Made by a program: the position numbers and the translations under genes. From NCBI GenBank assembly GCA_019119615.1, contig DWWQ01000011.1, forward strand, positions 1 through 64,000: 64,000 bases of DNA, written 5' to 3'. Source of the stretch: Candidatus Alistipes stercoravium. Lineage in GTDB: Bacteria; Bacteroidota; Bacteroidia; Bacteroidales; Rikenellaceae. This document shows positions 25,135 to 33,813 of the stretch, one piece after another. The first letter of the stretch is position 1, and the number at the start of each line of letters is the position of its first letter. Under the pieces are notes generated by a model. It made no database searches and was not told the DNA's origin. It saw nothing but the letters and a program-made list of their open reading frames with translations.

Positions 25135-26465
25135 GCGTCTGTTTTTTCGGAAGGGGAGGACTCCAGCAGGCTGACCAGCGGCACATTGTCCGCGGAATCG
25201 CGGGCCGCGCGCTTCAGTCCCTCGAGCTCGCGGGCGATATGGGCCAGCTCGGGCGTGGCATCCAGGTCGAAGGAGGTCTGCCCGCTGCGCTCGACGGCCT
25301 CCAGCACGCTGTACAGGGTCATCGAGGCGATGTCGTAGGCGGGCGTGTAGCTCACCTCGCGCTCGCCGTCGCCGCTGCGCACGGCAATGAGCTGTCCGGC
25401 CTGCACGAGCTGGTAGAGGATGTCGTTCACGATACGCGTCGGGAGGTCGATCCGGCGGCGAATCTCCTCGGCGGGGATTGCCCCTCCGCGGTCGCGGAAG
25501 TGGCGCACGACGATGAGCAGGATCGTGAGCAGGATCTTGCGCCGCTGGTCGTAGCTCACGCGCAGCGACTCGCGCTCCTCGTCGAAGCGTTCGACGTTCT
25601 GGTAGGCAAACGAGAGCTCGCCGCCGAAGAGAAGGATCTCCCACGAGGTCTGCATCCAGATGAGGAACAGGGGCAGGGCGGCGAAGCTGCCGTAGATGGC
25701 GTTGTAGGAGGTCATCCAGCGCTGCAGGTAGACATAACCCCACTGGAAGAGCAGGAAGATCGTCCCGGCGACGATGCCCGCCATCAGGGCGCTGCCCGGG
25801 CGCACCCGGGCGTTGGGGATGACCATGTAGAGCAGGGCGAACATGGCCCATACGAGCACCATCGAGGCGAGCCGCGAGAGCAGGGCGAAGTACCAGCTGC
25901 CGTCGAAGCCCAGCAGCCGTTCGGCATAGTCGGTCGCCGCCGAGGCGACGATCCACAGCAGCGGAACGATCAGCACCACGGCGATGTAGTCGGTCCACTG
26001 GCGGGTGATGCTGCGCTCGACCTTGACCTCCCAGATGTTGTTGAAGGCGTTCTCGATCGACCCGAAGACGCGGATCACGGCCCAGAAGAGCATGACGAGC
26101 GCCACGGCGGCCACCACGCCGCCCTGCGTGCGCCCGAGGGCGTTTTCGGCGAAGTCGATCAGGTAGCGCACCACCTCGGGATTCTGCGGGAAGAGTTCGT
26201 AGAGGCGCGCGGTGAGCCCCTCGGCCAGCCCGAAGCCCTTGACCACGGCGAAGACCACGGCGGCGATGGGCACGAGCGACATGAGCGTGTAGAAGGTCAG
26301 CGCGGCGCTGCGCACCAGCGTGCCGTGCTCCTTGAGGCCGCGGGCCGTATAGAAGAGCAGTTTGTACTGCTGCACGAGCCACCGTACCAGCGGACTGCGC
26401 CAGGTGTCGGCCGGGAGCCGGAAGATCGTGTCGGTGAAATAGGTCGGGATGTCGCGCAGCTTCAT
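25131..26465 (-). CDS. YihY/UPF0761 family membrane protein
   Basis: A 444-residue protein with about six membrane helices in the first 300 residues and a soluble C-terminal extension of roughly 140 residues that looks like a winged-helix fold (IPAEEIRRRIDLPTRIVNDIL). Family signatures include AALTFYTLMSLVPIAAVVFAV near residue 50 and the late FLIWMQTSWEILLFGGELSF. The family was once called ribonuclease BN by mistake; its true role is unclear. It is the first gene of the operon with DUF2520 and kdsC, preceded by the promoter box at 26488. Confidence 0.87.
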   Translation of the reverse strand: MKLRDIPTYFTDTIFRLPADTWRSPLVRWLVQQYKLLFYTARGLKEHGTLVRSAALTFYTLMSLVPIAAVVFAVVKGFGLAEGLTARLYELFPQNPEVVRYLIDFAENALGRTQGGVVAAVALVMLFWAVIRVFGSIENAFNNIWEVKVERSITRQWTDYIAVVLIVPLLWIVASAATDYAERLLGFDGSWYFALLSRLASMVLVWAMFALLYMVIPNARVRPGSALMAGIVAGTIFLLFQWGYVYLQRWMTSYNAIYGSFAALPLFLIWMQTSWEILLFGGELSFAYQNVERFDEERESLRVSYDQRRKILLTILLIVVRHFRDRGGAIPAEEIRRRIDLPTRIVNDILYQLVQAGQLIAVRSGDGEREVSYTPAYDIASMTLYSVLEAVERSGQTSFDLDATPELAHIARELEGLKRAARDSADNVPLVSLLESSPSEKTDA

Positions 26466-26487
26466 GGTCGGAAGGGGACTATGGATA

Positions 26488-26495
26488 CAAAGGTA
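26488..26495 (-). promoter_or_regulatory. -7 promoter box for the YihY-DUF2520-kdsC operon
   Basis: TACCTTTG on the minus strand fits TAnnTTTG and lies 22 bp upstream of the YihY-like start codon. It abuts the end of the upstream methyltransferase gene. Confidence 0.55.
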
Positions 26496-26496
26496 G

Positions 26497-27651
26497 CTAT
26501 TTTAGGCGGATCGCCCAAAAATCGTTCCCCGTTTTCGTGAAGGCCACGCGCAGATCTGCTCCGGCGTGAAGCCCCAGGCGGCGCATGATCTCCTCGGCCG
26601 CGAAGGGGAAGTCGCGCTTGAGCACCTCGGCGCCGAGCCCCTTCCAGGCGCGCTTGAGACGCCGCGGGTCGTAGGGTTCGATGCGCTCGATTTCGCAGAC
26701 ACGCCCCAGCACCCCTTCGGGACGCTCCGCGGCGAATCCGTAGGAGTTCTCGCTCCAGCAGTCGGCGCGTCCGGCCAGGTGGCATCTGACGAGCCGCGCC
26801 TTCTGCAGCGCCACGTCGGGGATCACCAGCCAGCGGTAGCGCTCCGGGTCGAACGCCGGAGGCGGCGTCAGCACCTCCGCCTCCCCGGCGCCCTCCGCCG
26901 TAAAGGATCCCATTCCGAGGGCCGTGGCCGTCCGTGCAGGACCCCGGCCGTCGGCATAGACGAGCACCTCCTTGCACTCGCCGTCGAGCGAGAGGACCTC
27001 CACGCGGCTTTGCGGGAAGAGGCGCAGGGCCTCCGCCACGTCGAACAGCGGCGAGTTCTTGAGGCAGAGACGCGGCGCGGCGCGCACGATGAGCGGGCGC
27101 AGGGCGAGGATGTCGGGCGAGCAGGCCTCCAGCCGCAGCTGCTTGAGCCCCTTGTCCGAGCGGCGGTCGGGATCGGCGTAGATCCAGTCGAAGTGCAGCC
27201 CTTCGCGGGCGAGGTACTCCTCGGCGCGCAGCGCAAGGAGCTCGACGTTGCGTACGCCGAGGCGCGCGAGGTTTTCGGCCGTGATGCGCGCCAGCAGGGG
27301 GTCGCTCTCGAGGGCCACGACGCGGCGGAAGCGGCGGCTCAAATAGAGTGTATCGACCCCGAGGCCGCACGTCAGGTCCAGCACCGCATCGCCCTCGATG
27401 CACTTGTGCGCGGCGCACGCTTCGCTCGACGCCTGCTCGAAGGCCCGCGGGGGCAGGATGCACTGCGCCGCGGCGAAGCTCGGGAGCTTGTGCCGCGCGC
27501 GGGCGAGGTACTTGACCTGCGTGGCCACCAGCCGCGCATGGGGGATGCGGGTGTCGAGGGCCACCTCCAGCGGGTCGCGGCCCGCAGCGGCGGCGACCGC
27601 CCCGCGAAGTTCGGGCGTTTGCAGCAGGGTATATTCTTCGGGCGTTATCAT
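26497..27651 (-). CDS. Class I SAM-dependent methyltransferase, THUMP-like type
   Basis: A 384-residue protein. SAM-binding motif I is LDLTCGLGVDTLYLSRRF near residue 95, followed by VVALESDPLLA and the catalytic-loop-like DWIYADPDRRSD near residue 160. The C-terminal half (about residues 270-384) resembles the THUMP-like domain linked to this group, which probably targets RNA. The exact substrate is unknown. It shares a 4-nt ATGA overlap with the ComEC gene upstream, so the two are probably co-transcribed. Confidence 0.8.
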   Translation of the reverse strand: MITPEEYTLLQTPELRGAVAAAAGRDPLEVALDTRIPHARLVATQVKYLARARHKLPSFAAAQCILPPRAFEQASSEACAAHKCIEGDAVLDLTCGLGVDTLYLSRRFRRVVALESDPLLARITAENLARLGVRNVELLALRAEEYLAREGLHFDWIYADPDRRSDKGLKQLRLEACSPDILALRPLIVRAAPRLCLKNSPLFDVAEALRLFPQSRVEVLSLDGECKEVLVYADGRGPARTATALGMGSFTAEGAGEAEVLTPPPAFDPERYRWLVIPDVALQKARLVRCHLAGRADCWSENSYGFAAERPEGVLGRVCEIERIEPYDPRRLKRAWKGLGAEVLKRDFPFAAEEIMRRLGLHAGADLRVAFTKTGNDFWAIRLK

Positions 27652-29129
27652 CGGGATAAAAATAGCCTTTTTTTCGGTTCGTAGCTCCACGCAAGGAGCG
27701 TCAGCAACGCATAGGCCGCATAGAGGGCCGCCGTCCATCCCTCCCCGAGCGTCGTCTCGACGGTGCCCTGGGGCATCGCGGCGACCCAACGGGCCAGGGC
27801 GTTGATCCCCTCGGCCGCGGCACCGACCGGCAAGGCTACCACGGGCGCCAGCCATGCCGCCGGGAGAAGCAGCCACAGCGCCCCGCCGAAGACGACGACC
27901 GTCGCCAGCAGGATCGCCACGGGATTCACCAACACGCCGACGAGCGGCACCAGCGAGAAGGTATGGGCCACGAGAGGCGCCGTGGCCAGCGTCGCCGCAA
28001 GGCCGATCAGGTAGGCCTCCCCGACCCAGCGCACAATGCGGCTGCGGCCGCGCAGCCGCCGGCAGAGGGGCACGCCCCACACGAGGATCCCCGCCACGGC
28101 GAGGAACGAGAGGCTGAAGCTGATGTCGCCGATCCAGGCGGGATTCCAGAGGAGCATGCCGAAGGCCGCCGCGGCCAGGGCATTCAGGGCGACATACTCC
28201 GAGGCCGAGGCGAGGGCCGTCTGCAGCAGCGTGCACATGACGGCGGCCCGCACGGCACTGGGCGGGAAACCCGCCGCGGCGACGAAACACCACACGGCCG
28301 CAACGACCGCGACGTTGCGCAGCAGATGGCCCCGGCGCAGCAGGGGCAGCCACCCCAGCAGCAGGTTCACCAGCGCGAAGACGATGCCCGTGTGGAGGCC
28401 CGAGACGGCCAGCAGGTGCGAAAAGCCGCTGCGCGAATAGGCCTCGCGCAGCTCCGGCGTGATGCCGCTGCGGTCGCCGGCCGTCATGGCGCGCACCACG
28501 GCCGAGGCGTCGTCGGAAAGGGGCAGGCGTCCGAGCGACGCGACGGCCCGGAGATGGATGCCGGGAGCCTGCGGCGGCAGCTCCTCAAGCAGGGTCGAGG
28601 GACCCGCCCACATCGTTCCGGCGTAGCCGCGGCGGTGCATCAGGCGGCGGTAGCTCTCCGCACCGCCCCGGAAGTCACGGAGCGTGGCGCGGCACACGAG
28701 GCGCTCGCCGCCGGAGAGATGCAGCGCCGAATCGGCATAGAGCCGCACGCGTTCGTGCACGGCGTGCCACCGTCCCGAATCGGGGTCGCGCCACAGCCGC
28801 ACCCGGGCATCGGCCATCGCATAGCGACCCCGGTCGGCGGGCGCCTCCTCCACGACGATCTCCCAGAGGGTCGCCACACCGCGCGGCACCGCAACGGGAC
28901 GTTCGTGCAGCTGCGCCGTGCCGAAACCCGCCGCGCAGAGCATTCCCATGAGCGCCGGGGCGGCCCGCAGTAGCAGGGCCACGACGCCGCACAGCACGAA
29001 AGCCCCTGCGGTAAACCACAGGGGCAACGTGAAACGTTCGGCCAGGAGGATGCCGGCGGCGAAGGGCACCAGGACCTTCAGCATCGGCATGCACTCGAGG
29101 CGCCGGAGCAGCTGCTCGATCGAAAACAT
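27648..29129 (-). CDS. ComEC/Rec2-family DNA-uptake channel protein, short form
   Basis: A 493-residue polytopic protein. The ComEC core is visible: YSRSGFSHLLAVSGLHTGIVFAL near residue 230, GFPPSAVRAAVMCTLL near residue 290, and several later helices. The metallo-beta-lactamase domain found at the C-terminus of B. subtilis ComEC is missing. The protein ends soon after the last helix (SYEPKKRLFLSR). ComEC carries single-stranded DNA across the inner membrane during transformation; a short form may need a separate nuclease. A good promoter box lies just upstream, directly after the phage-like block. Confidence 0.87.
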   Translation of the reverse strand: MFSIEQLLRRLECMPMLKVLVPFAAGILLAERFTLPLWFTAGAFVLCGVVALLLRAAPALMGMLCAAGFGTAQLHERPVAVPRGVATLWEIVVEEAPADRGRYAMADARVRLWRDPDSGRWHAVHERVRLYADSALHLSGGERLVCRATLRDFRGGAESYRRLMHRRGYAGTMWAGPSTLLEELPPQAPGIHLRAVASLGRLPLSDDASAVVRAMTAGDRSGITPELREAYSRSGFSHLLAVSGLHTGIVFALVNLLLGWLPLLRRGHLLRNVAVVAAVWCFVAAAGFPPSAVRAAVMCTLLQTALASASEYVALNALAAAAFGMLLWNPAWIGDISFSLSFLAVAGILVWGVPLCRRLRGRSRIVRWVGEAYLIGLAATLATAPLVAHTFSLVPLVGVLVNPVAILLATVVVFGGALWLLLPAAWLAPVVALPVGAAAEGINALARWVAAMPQGTVETTLGEGWTAALYAAYALLTLLAWSYEPKKRLFLSR

Positions 29130-29157
29130 GGCGGCGGACGCAGGTCGGTTCTACGGA

Positions 29158-29165
29158 CAAAGATA
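29158..29165 (-). promoter_or_regulatory. -7 promoter box for comEC
   Basis: TATCTTTG on the minus strand lies 28 bp upstream of the ComEC start and 26 bp past the stop of the phage-type muramidase gene. It implies that comEC is transcribed separately from the phage-like block. Confidence 0.6.
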
Positions 29166-29191
29166 CGAATTTCGTCCGAAAACAGGGCTGC

Positions 29192-29593
29192 CTACCGCAC
29201 GAAGAGTTCCCAGCCGCGCTCGACCTCCTCGCGGTCGGCCTTCACGCCGTTCTCCACGCGCGAAATCGAGGCCGCGACGGGGACCATCGTCCGCCGGTCG
29301 CGCGTGTCGAGGCGCTCGTCGGGATCGAGGCCCGTATCGCCGGCCACGGCGCGGATGTAGGCGTCGGTGCGGTTCTCCGAGGGCGGGGCCCAGCGCGAGA
29401 TCATGCCCCGCAGCGTGTCGAGGCCGTAGCGGCGACGGTAGGTGTCCAGCAGCACGAAGATGGCGCGGTAGCCCCAGGCCAGCGATTCGAACTGCCGGAA
29501 CTCCGGGTCGCGCGACGGGCGCACCTCGCCCAGGTAGCGCACCCGCGAGAGGCGGATGTTGCCCGGGTTGCAGTTCTCCAGGCCGCGGCTCAT
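29192..29593 (-). CDS. Phage structural protein P5-like / muramidase-like protein
   Basis: A 133-residue protein starting MSRGLENCNPGNIRLS. The NPGNIR motif and the later MISRWAPPSENRTDAYI are typical of the small Bacteroidota phage proteins annotated as structural protein P5, which are thought to be peptidoglycan-cutting muramidase or transglycosylase domains. It probably acts on the cell wall in the periplasm, together with the holin encoded directly upstream (4-nt overlap). It is the last gene of the phage-like block. Confidence 0.72.
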   Translation of the reverse strand: MSRGLENCNPGNIRLSRVRYLGEVRPSRDPEFRQFESLAWGYRAIFVLLDTYRRRYGLDTLRGMISRWAPPSENRTDAYIRAVAGDTGLDPDERLDTRDRRTMVPVAASISRVENGVKADREEVERGWELFVR

Positions 29594-30012
29594 GGCTCCA
29601 CCTCCCTTCGGATCCGGCGGTGGACGTAGCGTCGCAGCCAGCGGAAGAGCGGGGCGTCCGAGAGCTGCGCGGCGTTCTCGAGGAACGACCACAGCTCGAC
29701 GCCGCAGGTGAAGCCCGTGAACAGGCGGGCGATGTGCAGGTCCATGAAGTCGAGCACGCAGCAGTCGATGAGCCACGCCATGGCGATCGCCGTTACGGTG
29801 AGCGCCAGCTTGAGGACCGTGCGCCACGCCTCGTGGCTCTCGAAGTACCATTTGCGCCCCTCGCGGTGCGCCAGGGCCCGGTCGGCCGCCACGCCCGAGA
29901 GGAAATCGATGGCGATGAAGGCCACGGCCGTGGCCACCAGGGGCCCGATCGGCGCAAAGAGCGCCAGCAGCCCCAGCGCCGTGCCGCTAAAGAGTCTGTA
30001 CAAAACCTCCAT
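29590..30012 (-). CDS. Phage holin family protein
   Basis: A 140-residue protein. Several hydrophobic stretches are visible: LFSGTALGLLALFAPIG, LVATAVAFIAIDFLSGVAAD, and VLKLALTVTAIAMAWLIDCC. The FIAIDFLSGVAADRALAHREG loop matches the toxin-secretion/phage-lysis holin family common in Bacteroidota prophages. It would form inner-membrane pores to release the muramidase encoded next. The chosen start at 30012 overlaps the preceding gene by 26 nt. A longer open frame exists, but its extension is Arg/Ser-rich and in shadow of the upstream gene. Confidence 0.75.
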   Translation of the reverse strand: MEVLYRLFSGTALGLLALFAPIGPLVATAVAFIAIDFLSGVAADRALAHREGRKWYFESHEAWRTVLKLALTVTAIAMAWLIDCCVLDFMDLHIARLFTGFTCGVELWSFLENAAQLSDAPLFRWLRRYVHRRIRREVEP

Positions 30013-30460
30013 CGGTCGAGCAGCGTTTGAGGATGTTTTTTTGGGGATCGTATTCGGGGAACTCCGCGCGGTGTACGTCGAGGTAGTCCGTGGCCCGGCG
30101 CAGGAGCGTCCGGATCTCGGTGCGGAGGGCCCGGCAGAGGCAGCGCAGGGCCTCCCCGTCGGCCGGTTCGCTCCACGACGAGCGGGGTGCCGTCGTGCCG
30201 CAGGCTCCCGTGAGGATATCCAGCCGGGGCTGGAGCAGCAGACGCACGCAGAGCGCCGCGGGAGCCGCGAGGTACGCCTCGCGGAACTCCCCGTAGGCAC
30301 CCCCGAGCAGCTCGTCGTAGAGCTCCTGCCCGAGGACCGGAACGAGGTAGCGGTGCTCCGCGGCGGCGATGTCGGCCTCCGCGATGATCCCGGGAGGCAG
30401 CGTTTCGCCCTCCCGGAAGGCGAGGCGCAGGGCCTCGGCGGGGGTTATCAGGGTGTTCAT
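29987..30460 (-). CDS. Phage head-tail connector-like protein (tentative)
   Basis: A 157-residue soluble protein with no recognised domain motif. Helical segments and the pattern YLVPVLGQELYDELLGG recall the short Bacteroidota phage proteins placed after capsid or portal genes and thought to join head and tail. The call is based mainly on its place between portal and holin genes. A 135-bp spacer separates it from the portal gene. It overlaps the holin gene by 26 nt. Confidence 0.45.
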   Translation of the reverse strand: MNTLITPAEALRLAFREGETLPPGIIAEADIAAAEHRYLVPVLGQELYDELLGGAYGEFREAYLAAPAALCVRLLLQPRLDILTGACGTTAPRSSWSEPADGEALRCLCRALRTEIRTLLRRATDYLDVHRAEFPEYDPQKNILKRCSTDGGFVQTL

Positions 30461-30595
30461 ATTCGGAAGAGGGTTTCTTGGAAAAAAGCGTCGGCCGACG
30501 CTTCGGACGTGTTGCCAACGACCCCGGAGGGGTGGATCCGCCGTGCCGGCGACGGAGGGTCAGACCCCACCGCGAAGGGCGCATCCGGGACGACG
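30461..30595. repeat. Spacer with an 18-bp perfect palindrome
   Basis: In an otherwise packed block this 135-bp spacer carries the perfect palindrome AAGCGTCGGCCGACGCTT at 30486-30503. No start codon in a convincing frame was found. It may be a mobile or dispersed repeat, or a control site between portal and connector genes. Confidence 0.4.
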
Positions 30596-31822
30596 TCAGC
30601 CGATGCTTGTGATGTTGTATTTCGAGATCTCCGAGAGGAAGGCCTGCTGCCGCGGGTCCTCGGGATCGTAATCGAGGCCGTCGGCCTTGCGGGCCTCCCA
30701 GACCTTCATGTAGATGGGTTTCGAACGCGTCGGCGGGCGGTTGATGATCTCCAGCGACGAGGTGTCGAAGCCCAGCAGCTCGGAGATCACCCGGCGAATG
30801 GGCTCCGTGAGCTCGGCCTGCTCGGCGAGGATCACCGTATTGAGCGCTACCTCGTATTCGTGGAGGATGCGCTCGGCGCTGAATCCCGAGCTGTAGTCCA
30901 GGCCGCTCAAGGTCCGGAACCACGAGTGCGCCACGACGATGTCCGCGGTGGCCTGCTCGTGCAGCGACTTCCAGTCGCCCTCGTTCTGCGAGGCGATGGG
31001 GATGAAGCGCGAATTGTCGTCGTCGCCCCCTTCGCGGATCACGAACATCACCTGCCCGGGGTTTCCGGCGAACTTCCGCTCGGCCAGCCGCACGATGCGT
31101 TCGGCGTCGGCCTCGTTGCCCGCCGAGGAGTCGAGCATCATGACGCCCGACAACTGGAACGAGTTGTCCAGGCGCGAGATGTTCCACCGGTCGGTCTTGT
31201 AGGCGATGGCCGAGACGTTCAGTCCGGCGATGTAGGGCGGCACGCCATAGTGCTCGAAGGCGGGTTCGTAGTCCTTGTAGTGGATCATCGTGCGGAGCGT
31301 GCCGTCGGCCTGCTCCTCGAAGAGCGGGTAGAGGGGCAGCGTGCGGGCCTCCTCGGCGCGGAAGGCGCTCCAGTCGTGGTGCAGCAGGATGTGCCGCGAG
31401 TCGCGGGCCACGCGGCAGCGCGTGGCGTCCTGATGGTAGAACGAGAGGAAGGTATGCCCGGGGTCGGTAACCACCTCGAGGAAGGCGTTGCCGAAGAGGG
31501 CCTTGTCGAAGGCCAGCTTGTTGAGCAGCTGCCGGAGGCTCTCGCCCTCGCCGTTCACGCGGCGGATGAAGGCCGCGAGCTGCGGCTCGTGCTCCCCGTC
31601 GCAGGTGAAGCCCTTGCCGGAGATGTAGTCGGCCTTGTCGTTGATGATCCGGCGGTGGGTTGTCGAGCGGCGCGCCATCAGGGCCAGGGCCATCGGGAAG
31701 AGGTTGTCGTCGCCCCACCGCCAGAAGGCGTCGCTCTCGACGCGCGTCGTCCCGAACGAGATGTAGGGATCCGTACGGTTGGCGACGCCGATCGCCGGTC
31801 TGAATTTTTTCGCTTTGTCCAT
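30596..31822 (-). CDS. Phage portal protein
   Basis: A 408-residue protein. The N-terminal region WGDDNLFPMALALMARRSTTHRRIINDKADYISGKGF is of the type seen in Bacteroidota phage portal proteins, with the tunnel-lining helices expected in the middle part (about residues 90-300) and a helical C-terminus. In tailed phages twelve portal subunits form the DNA gate at one capsid vertex and serve as dock for terminase. No terminase gene is present here. The portal gene follows the capsid gene instead of preceding the protease, a departure from the usual order. Confidence 0.7.
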   Translation of the reverse strand: MDKAKKFRPAIGVANRTDPYISFGTTRVESDAFWRWGDDNLFPMALALMARRSTTHRRIINDKADYISGKGFTCDGEHEPQLAAFIRRVNGEGESLRQLLNKLAFDKALFGNAFLEVVTDPGHTFLSFYHQDATRCRVARDSRHILLHHDWSAFRAEEARTLPLYPLFEEQADGTLRTMIHYKDYEPAFEHYGVPPYIAGLNVSAIAYKTDRWNISRLDNSFQLSGVMMLDSSAGNEADAERIVRLAERKFAGNPGQVMFVIREGGDDDNSRFIPIASQNEGDWKSLHEQATADIVVAHSWFRTLSGLDYSSGFSAERILHEYEVALNTVILAEQAELTEPIRRVISELLGFDTSSLEIINRPPTRSKPIYMKVWEARKADGLDYDPEDPRQQAFLSEISKYNITSIG

Positions 31823-31883
31823 ATCGCAGGTTCGCTTGCCGGGGGCCGCCCGCAACGCATGTGCGGGCGGTCCCGAAGGCGGT

Positions 31884-32861
31884 TTACTGTTTGTAGAAGT
31901 AGGTGATGAGGCTCTCGTCGAGGATGCCGCAGCCGGCCATGAAGACCGCACGCTGGCGGTTCTCCATCTCGTCGGGGTTGTACCACATGCGCACCTCGTT
32001 GCCGGGCATGTCGGCCGTATTGACCGCCAGTACGAGGTTGCGACGGTCCGTGAGCATGCAGAACGACTTGTGGAACGAGGTTCCGGTCAGGTAGCTGCCC
32101 AGGCGCACGTCGATGATCGGGATGCCGTGGTAGGCGAGCGTCTTGCGGCCGTTCACCGCATCGACATAGGCCGCGTCGGCGCCCTTCGCGTCGAGGTACT
32201 TTTCGTAGAGATGGCAGATGTCCGAGGTTACGAAGTAGGCGAGCTGGCCGTCGGCCTTGAGGTCCTGCGTGCGGGTCGAGGCCTGGGTCCACAGTCCGTC
32301 GAAGAGCTCGACGACCTTCTCGGGCGAGGTCAGGTCGGCATCCGCGTAGGTCTCGTTGTAGATCTCCTCGGAGGATACCTTGGCGTTGATGAGCTTCAGG
32401 AAGCCGTCGAAGGTGTTGTAGCCCGTGCCGGCGGAGGTGTCGCCCACCCACATCGTCGCGCGCAGGTTCTCGGCCAGCGCCTGGCGGAAGAGGGCCGTCT
32501 CGGCCTTCTCGAGGTCGGTGCCCGAGAGGTCGTCCATGTGGACGTTGGTGATCGCCGAGATCTTCTCGTAGACCATCGAGAAGTAGTCGGCCGCCGAGAA
32601 GCCCATCTCGGCCTTCACGCGCTTGAGGTCGATCTCGCGCTCGATCTTCGTGGCCGCGTCGCCGCCCGACCAGCCGGCCGCGGAGTACTTCTGGAGGATG
32701 TTGCGCTGGCCGTCCCACAGCTGGACGTGCGTGGGCGTCGGCATGTTGTAGAGGACGCGCACGCCCAGATCCTGGGCCGACACGCCGGTCAGCATCGGAC
32801 GGAAGAAGACGTTCTCGAGATCCGCGCCGGTGTACTGCTTGGCATTTTCAAGGTAAATCAT
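31884..32861 (-). CDS. Major capsid-like protein (HK97-type, tentative)
   Basis: A 325-residue protein without signal peptide or membrane segment. It carries no catalytic motif, is rich in mixed alpha/beta segments, and ends LDESLITYFYKQ. Its size, its place directly after a ClpP-like protease and before the portal gene, and a C-terminal part resembling the A-domain of HK97-fold proteins (YHGIPIIDVRLGSYL, NEVRMWYNPDEM) suggest the main shell protein. A stable hairpin just upstream of its start could support high expression. The assignment is by context more than by motif; an internal coat or encapsulin-like shell is an alternative. Confidence 0.55.
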   Translation of the reverse strand: MIYLENAKQYTGADLENVFFRPMLTGVSAQDLGVRVLYNMPTPTHVQLWDGQRNILQKYSAAGWSGGDAATKIEREIDLKRVKAEMGFSAADYFSMVYEKISAITNVHMDDLSGTDLEKAETALFRQALAENLRATMWVGDTSAGTGYNTFDGFLKLINAKVSSEEIYNETYADADLTSPEKVVELFDGLWTQASTRTQDLKADGQLAYFVTSDICHLYEKYLDAKGADAAYVDAVNGRKTLAYHGIPIIDVRLGSYLTGTSFHKSFCMLTDRRNLVLAVNTADMPGNEVRMWYNPDEMENRQRAVFMAGCGILDESLITYFYKQ

Positions 32862-32905
32862 GGTTGTGAAAGTTTTTTGAGAGATTTGTGGATTTTGTCG
32901 GTTTC

Positions 32906-32930
32906 GCCGTCCGGGAAGCTCCCGGGCGGC
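32906..32930 (-). other. GC-rich hairpin ahead of capsid-like gene
   Basis: A stem of about 10 bp with one mismatch lies between the protease-like and capsid-like genes. Read on the plus strand it is followed by six T, as for a terminator against antisense transcription. On the minus strand it lacks a U-tract and would sit in the leader of the capsid-like gene, where it could stabilise the message or mark a processing site. Confidence 0.45.
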
Positions 32931-32937
32931 TTTTTTA

Positions 32938-33810
32938 TCAGCTGTGGAAGCACTTGGCGTCCTCGGCGTAGGCCCGTTCGTTGGCCGAGCGCATCGCCTC
33001 GCCGTAGGAGGGATCCTCGCAGGGCTCCGTGCGCGTAGGCGCCACACGCTCCCGGGCCGCCTCGGCCGCCGATATCGAGCGGCGGCGCAGTTCGGCCTCG
33101 TCGGAGGCGAAGTGCAGGACGTTGCGATCCTCGGGGAGCTCCTCCTCGGCGCGCAGCCCGAGCCCTTCAAGCAGGCGGTTCCAGCCGCGCGAGAGGTTCT
33201 TCGCCAGTCCCGGGGCCGGGCTCTCCGCCGCCTCGATCACGCGGTCGGCCAGTCCGGCGATCACGGCCTCCGCGGGCGAGAGCCAGCGGCCGTTGCCGTG
33301 GTTTTCGGCCATCAGGCGCTCGAACTCCTCGACGGGGCGTCCCGAGCGGGCGGCGTAGACTCCGGCGATGCGGGCGTCGGTCTGACGGAGCAGTTCGAGG
33401 CGCTCCTCGAGCTCCGCGGCGTTGCCCTCGGTCGAGCACATCGCCCGGTGGATCAGGTAGAGGGCGTTGGCCGAGATTTCGCGGCATCCCGCCGAGGCCG
33501 CCTGGGCGATGATCGTCGCCGCCGAGGCCGTGTAGCCGTAGCAGCGGGTCGTGATGCGGGCCCCGAGCGAGCGCAGGGCGTCGTGGATGAGCAACGCGTC
33601 GTTCACGTCGCCGCCCGTCGAGCGGATCTCGACCACCACCTCCGGGGCCTCGATCTCCGAGATGCGGCGCACCGCGTCGCGGAACTTCTCGTAGGTCGCC
33701 ACCCGGGCATCCGGCTCCTCGAACTGCCACTCCTCGGGAACGCCGATCGTCCCTTCGATCTCGATCGTGCAGCTGCCGGCCTTGTCTTTGATTTGGATTT
33801 CCGATTTCAT
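32938..33810 (-). CDS. ClpP-like prohead maturation protease
   Basis: A 290-residue protein with a ClpP/crotonase fold in the first 190 residues. The oxyanion-hole segment is EIRSTGGDVNDA (about 62-72). The candidate nucleophile is Ser96 in GYTASAATII, the His is His121 in LYLIHRAM, and Asp145 may complete the triad. Phage enzymes of this kind trim scaffold and capsid proteins; the C-terminal part (about 190-290) could be the scaffold portion. It precedes the capsid-like gene. Host ClpP is less likely because of the divergent N-terminus, long C-terminal tail and neighbours. Confidence 0.78.
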   Translation of the reverse strand: MKSEIQIKDKAGSCTIEIEGTIGVPEEWQFEEPDARVATYEKFRDAVRRISEIEAPEVVVEIRSTGGDVNDALLIHDALRSLGARITTRCYGYTASAATIIAQAASAGCREISANALYLIHRAMCSTEGNAAELEERLELLRQTDARIAGVYAARSGRPVEEFERLMAENHGNGRWLSPAEAVIAGLADRVIEAAESPAPGLAKNLSRGWNRLLEGLGLRAEEELPEDRNVLHFASDEAELRRRSISAAEAARERVAPTRTEPCEDPSYGEAMRSANERAYAEDAKCFHS

Positions 33811-33813
33811 GAT

